A stretch of 16,134 nucleotides of DNA from Caryophanales bacterium UBA6768 (lineage in GTDB: Bacteria; Bacillota; Bacilli; Bacillales_D; Amphibacillaceae), in assembly GCA_002453315.1 (NCBI GenBank), contig DKGO01000125.1, positions 1-16,134 on the forward strand, in the 5' to 3' direction. Of this stretch, positions 14,280 through 16,134 are shown piece by piece; position 1 is the first letter of the stretch; each line of letters starts with the position of its first letter. A program made the position numbers and the translations under genes. The notes under the pieces were generated by a model. The model was not told the DNA's origin. It did no database searches and saw only the letters and a program-made list of their open reading frames with translations.

Positions 14280-14747
14280 ATGAGTAAATGGTTTTATGTC
14301 AATTTCGTCGTAATTATTGTCGTTATTTGGAAAATATCATCTACTAGTTACATCGGCATCCAACACATATTGGGTATCATAGGGTTTACCTTTTTTATGT
14401 TTAATTGGATGCGACATGCCATGTTTGCGACAATTCGGTCTAACATCCCTAGGGGAAAAAAATTAATTTACGCAAAGATTTCTAAAAAAGCAATGCCGTT
14501 TCACCGTTGGACAGGAACTGTGGCACTCGTTTTTATCATTTTTCATGCTGTCACAATCATTAGCCATTACGGTTTTCAACCACATAATTACAAAATGACC
14601 TTTGGTCTTATGGCACTTATCATCATGACTTTTGTCGTTATTTTCGGATGGATCCGCCAATTGCGAACGACTGTTAAAAGAAGAATTCTACATCTAGCAT
14701 TTGCCTTTACACTATTTTACTTAATTATTATTCATATAATTTTATAG
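14280..14747 (+). CDS. Small diheme-type membrane protein (ferric-reductase-like)
   Basis: A 155-residue protein with about five membrane helices (4-20, 25-45, 76-96, 107-125, 137-155). Its histidines are telling: His75 and His89 in one helix, His138 and His152 in the last, each pair in HX13H spacing. In ferric reductases, NADPH oxidases and YedZ/MsrQ-like proteins, such pairs hold two b-type hemes across the membrane. The text around them (PFHRWTGTVALVFIIFHA) fits this superfamily. No flavin or NAD-binding domain is attached, so it would need a partner or be an electron relay only. The ATG at 14280 is chosen for GGGTGA just upstream; the frame also allows GTG at 14268, 4 codons longer. Confidence 0.75.
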   Translation: MSKWFYVNFVVIIVVIWKISSTSYIGIQHILGIIGFTFFMFNWMRHAMFATIRSNIPRGKKLIYAKISKKAMPFHRWTGTVALVFIIFHAVTIISHYGFQPHNYKMTFGLMALIIMTFVVIFGWIRQLRTTVKRRILHLAFAFTLFYLIIIHIIL

Positions 14748-14753
14748 TATAAA

Positions 14754-14798
14754 AGCCTTGCATCTACCACAGACACAAGGCTCCCTTAACTTTTTTTT
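14754..14798. terminator. Bidirectional terminator
   Basis: AGCCTTG (14754-14760) and CAAGGCT (14776-14782) form a 7-bp stem with a 15-base loop between two convergent genes. On the minus strand it is followed at once by TTTTAT; on the plus strand by a run of eight T (14791-14798) after an 8-base gap. It probably works best for the aminopeptidase. Confidence 0.7.
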
Positions 14799-14805
14799 AT
14801 CATAT

Positions 14806-16134
14806 TTATTTTGAAACTTCCACGGCATAGTCCGCTAACAATCTTGCACCAAAACCAGAAGCTGATTGATGGTAATAGCCTTTATCCTTTGCCTCCATCG
14901 TTCCCGCCATATCGACGTGTACCCATTTAGCTGTTTCAGGAACGAATCTACGTAAAAATAGAGCGGCAGTTATTGAACCAGCATAAGGTTGATTACTAAT
15001 GTTGCTAAAATCAGCATAATCAGTTTTTAACGTGTCATCATACTCATCCACTAACGGCATTGGCCAGACAAAATCACCATTAACGTCACCTATTTTTTTC
15101 ATCACACTTGTCCATTCATCTTCACCAAAAATCCCAGCGACTTTTGTGCCTAATGCTGCGACGACAGCCCCTGTTAATGTCGCAATATCGACAATGTACT
15201 CAGCCTTTAATTCCCCTGCCCGAATTAATCCATCTGCTAAAATCAGACGCCCTTCTGCATCTGTATTACCAATTTGAACTGTTTTGCCATTTTTGTATTC
15301 AATGACATCCCCGGGTAAAATCGAATGACTGTCAGGCATATTTTCCACCGTTTGAATTAACCCGACAACATTCACTTGTGCCCCCGAGTCGGCTAACAAT
15401 TTAATTGCTCCAGCGACAGCAGCAGATCCCCCCATATCCATCCGCATATCACTGATGTTTCGACCTTTTTTCAAGCTAATACCTCCGGTATCAAAAGTAA
15501 CCCCTTTACCGACTAGTGCGACTAATGGCTTGGATTCATCGCCTTGATAATGAAGTTCAATGAAGGCTGGATCATATTTACTACCGCGATTGACTGCCAA
15601 AATTCCGTTCATCTCCATTTTTTCTAATGCGTTTTTATGATGAACTATCACTTCAACTTCCCTATCACTGAACACATCTTGTAAAACAGTCGGATATGTT
15701 TCTGGATTTAATGTGTTTGGCGTTTCATTCATTAAATCACGCGATAATGACATTGACGCAGCACGAATTTCCCCCATTGAAACAGCCGCTTCTACTTCTG
15801 CTCCATTCATAAAAGTTAAATGAGATGTTTTTTTCGCCTTTTTAGATTTATAAGCATCAAATTCATATGCTCCTAAATGCCAGCCTTCAACAAAAGCTGT
15901 CACTAATTTACTTTTATCATATGATTCAAATGCACTTGCTAAGGCTTCATCATCAACTAAACCTTCATTTATATTCAATTTTTTTAACTGTTTTGAAATG
16001 TCTCCTGCTATCATTCGAACGTTATCAAATGATTGCTTTTCGGCTTTAACATCATTTACGATGATATGTAACTCATCATCAACAAAAATTGCTGAAGTAT
16101 TGCCACCATAATCCTTTACATAATCTTGCAAATG
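14806..16134 (-). CDS. pepA: Leucyl aminopeptidase (M17), 5' end outside the window
   Basis: The frame is open to the right edge, so about the first 50-60 residues of a roughly 500-residue enzyme are missing. Counting from the TTG codon at 16131 (which is probably an internal Leu), all M17 active-site residues are present at the spacing of E. coli PepA: Lys209, Asp214, Asp232, Asp291 and Glu293 for the two metal ions, and Lys221 and Arg295 for catalysis, within VGKGVTFDTGG and the signature NTDAEGRL. It removes N-terminal amino acids, especially Leu, from peptides in the cytoplasm and works as a hexamer. It is convergent with the small membrane protein gene and shares a terminator region with it. 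Confidence 0.96.
   Translation of the reverse strand, partial: HLQDYVKDYGGNTSAIFVDDELHIIVNDVKAEKQSFDNVRMIAGDISKQLKKLNINEGLVDDEALASAFESYDKSKLVTAFVEGWHLGAYEFDAYKSKKAKKTSHLTFMNGAEVEAAVSMGEIRAASMSLSRDLMNETPNTLNPETYPTVLQDVFSDREVEVIVHHKNALEKMEMNGILAVNRGSKYDPAFIELHYQGDESKPLVALVGKGVTFDTGGISLKKGRNISDMRMDMGGSAAVAGAIKLLADSGAQVNVVGLIQTVENMPDSHSILPGDVIEYKNGKTVQIGNTDAEGRLILADGLIRAGELKAEYIVDIATLTGAVVAALGTKVAGIFGEDEWTSVMKKIGDVNGDFVWPMPLVDEYDDTLKTDYADFSNISNQPYAGSITAALFLRRFVPETAKWVHVDMAGTMEAKDKGYYHQSASGFGARLLADYAVEVSK

Overview
The window looks like chromosomal DNA from a low-GC, Gram-positive endospore-former-like bacterium (Bacillales, probably Bacillaceae). The reasons are AT-rich sequence, strong AGGAGG-type ribosome binding sites, three TTG starts supported by good ribosome binding sites, and family-level resemblances to Bacillus subtilis proteins (YkoG/YkoH/YkoI-like, KatX-like, CatE-like). 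The species cannot be named from the sequence alone.

Layout. 1-830: a tiny SEC-C zinc-motif protein and, in the gap, a remnant of an IS91-type transposase. 831-5426 (all minus strand): a five-gene block read as response regulator, histidine kinase, PepSY protein, VTC-domain protein and DUF4956 membrane protein. The first three match the B. subtilis ykoG-ykoH-ykoI order; the last two form a tight pair with a one-base gap. 5427-5934: a gene-free gap with two tandem repeat families, 51 bp and about 20.4 bp. 5935-6708: an unrecognised acidic lipoprotein. 6770-7120: a compact type I toxin-antitoxin locus, with a 27-residue holin-like toxin on the minus strand and a convergent antisense RNA on the plus strand, each with its own promoter element and terminator. 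7210-8853: a KatX-like catalase. 9069-9860: gene decay, with a broken dihydrofolate-reductase-family gene and a second unidentified fragment. 9867-11246: a divergent pair of an SRPBCC protein and an AraC-type regulator. 11332-13469 (minus strand): an EamA transporter, a CatE-like double VOC protein and a PC4/YdbC-like ssDNA-binding protein. 13538-14094: eleven tandem copies of a 52-bp non-coding repeat. 14280-14747: a small five-helix membrane protein with two HX13H histidine pairs, as in diheme ferric-reductase domains. 14806 to the right edge: leucyl aminopeptidase, cut by the window edge.

How the parts may work together. The response regulator and kinase overlap by four bases and should be co-expressed. 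The PepSY protein is probably their extracytoplasmic partner, and the VTC/DUF4956 pair may be a downstream output; that last link is inference. The most complete non-textbook system is the toxin-antitoxin locus. Its toxin mRNA has a hairpin over the ribosome binding site and a 13-bp complementarity between its 5' and 3' untranslated regions, the kind of folding that controls translation in other type I toxins. No tRNA, rRNA, CRISPR array or intact mobile element was seen.
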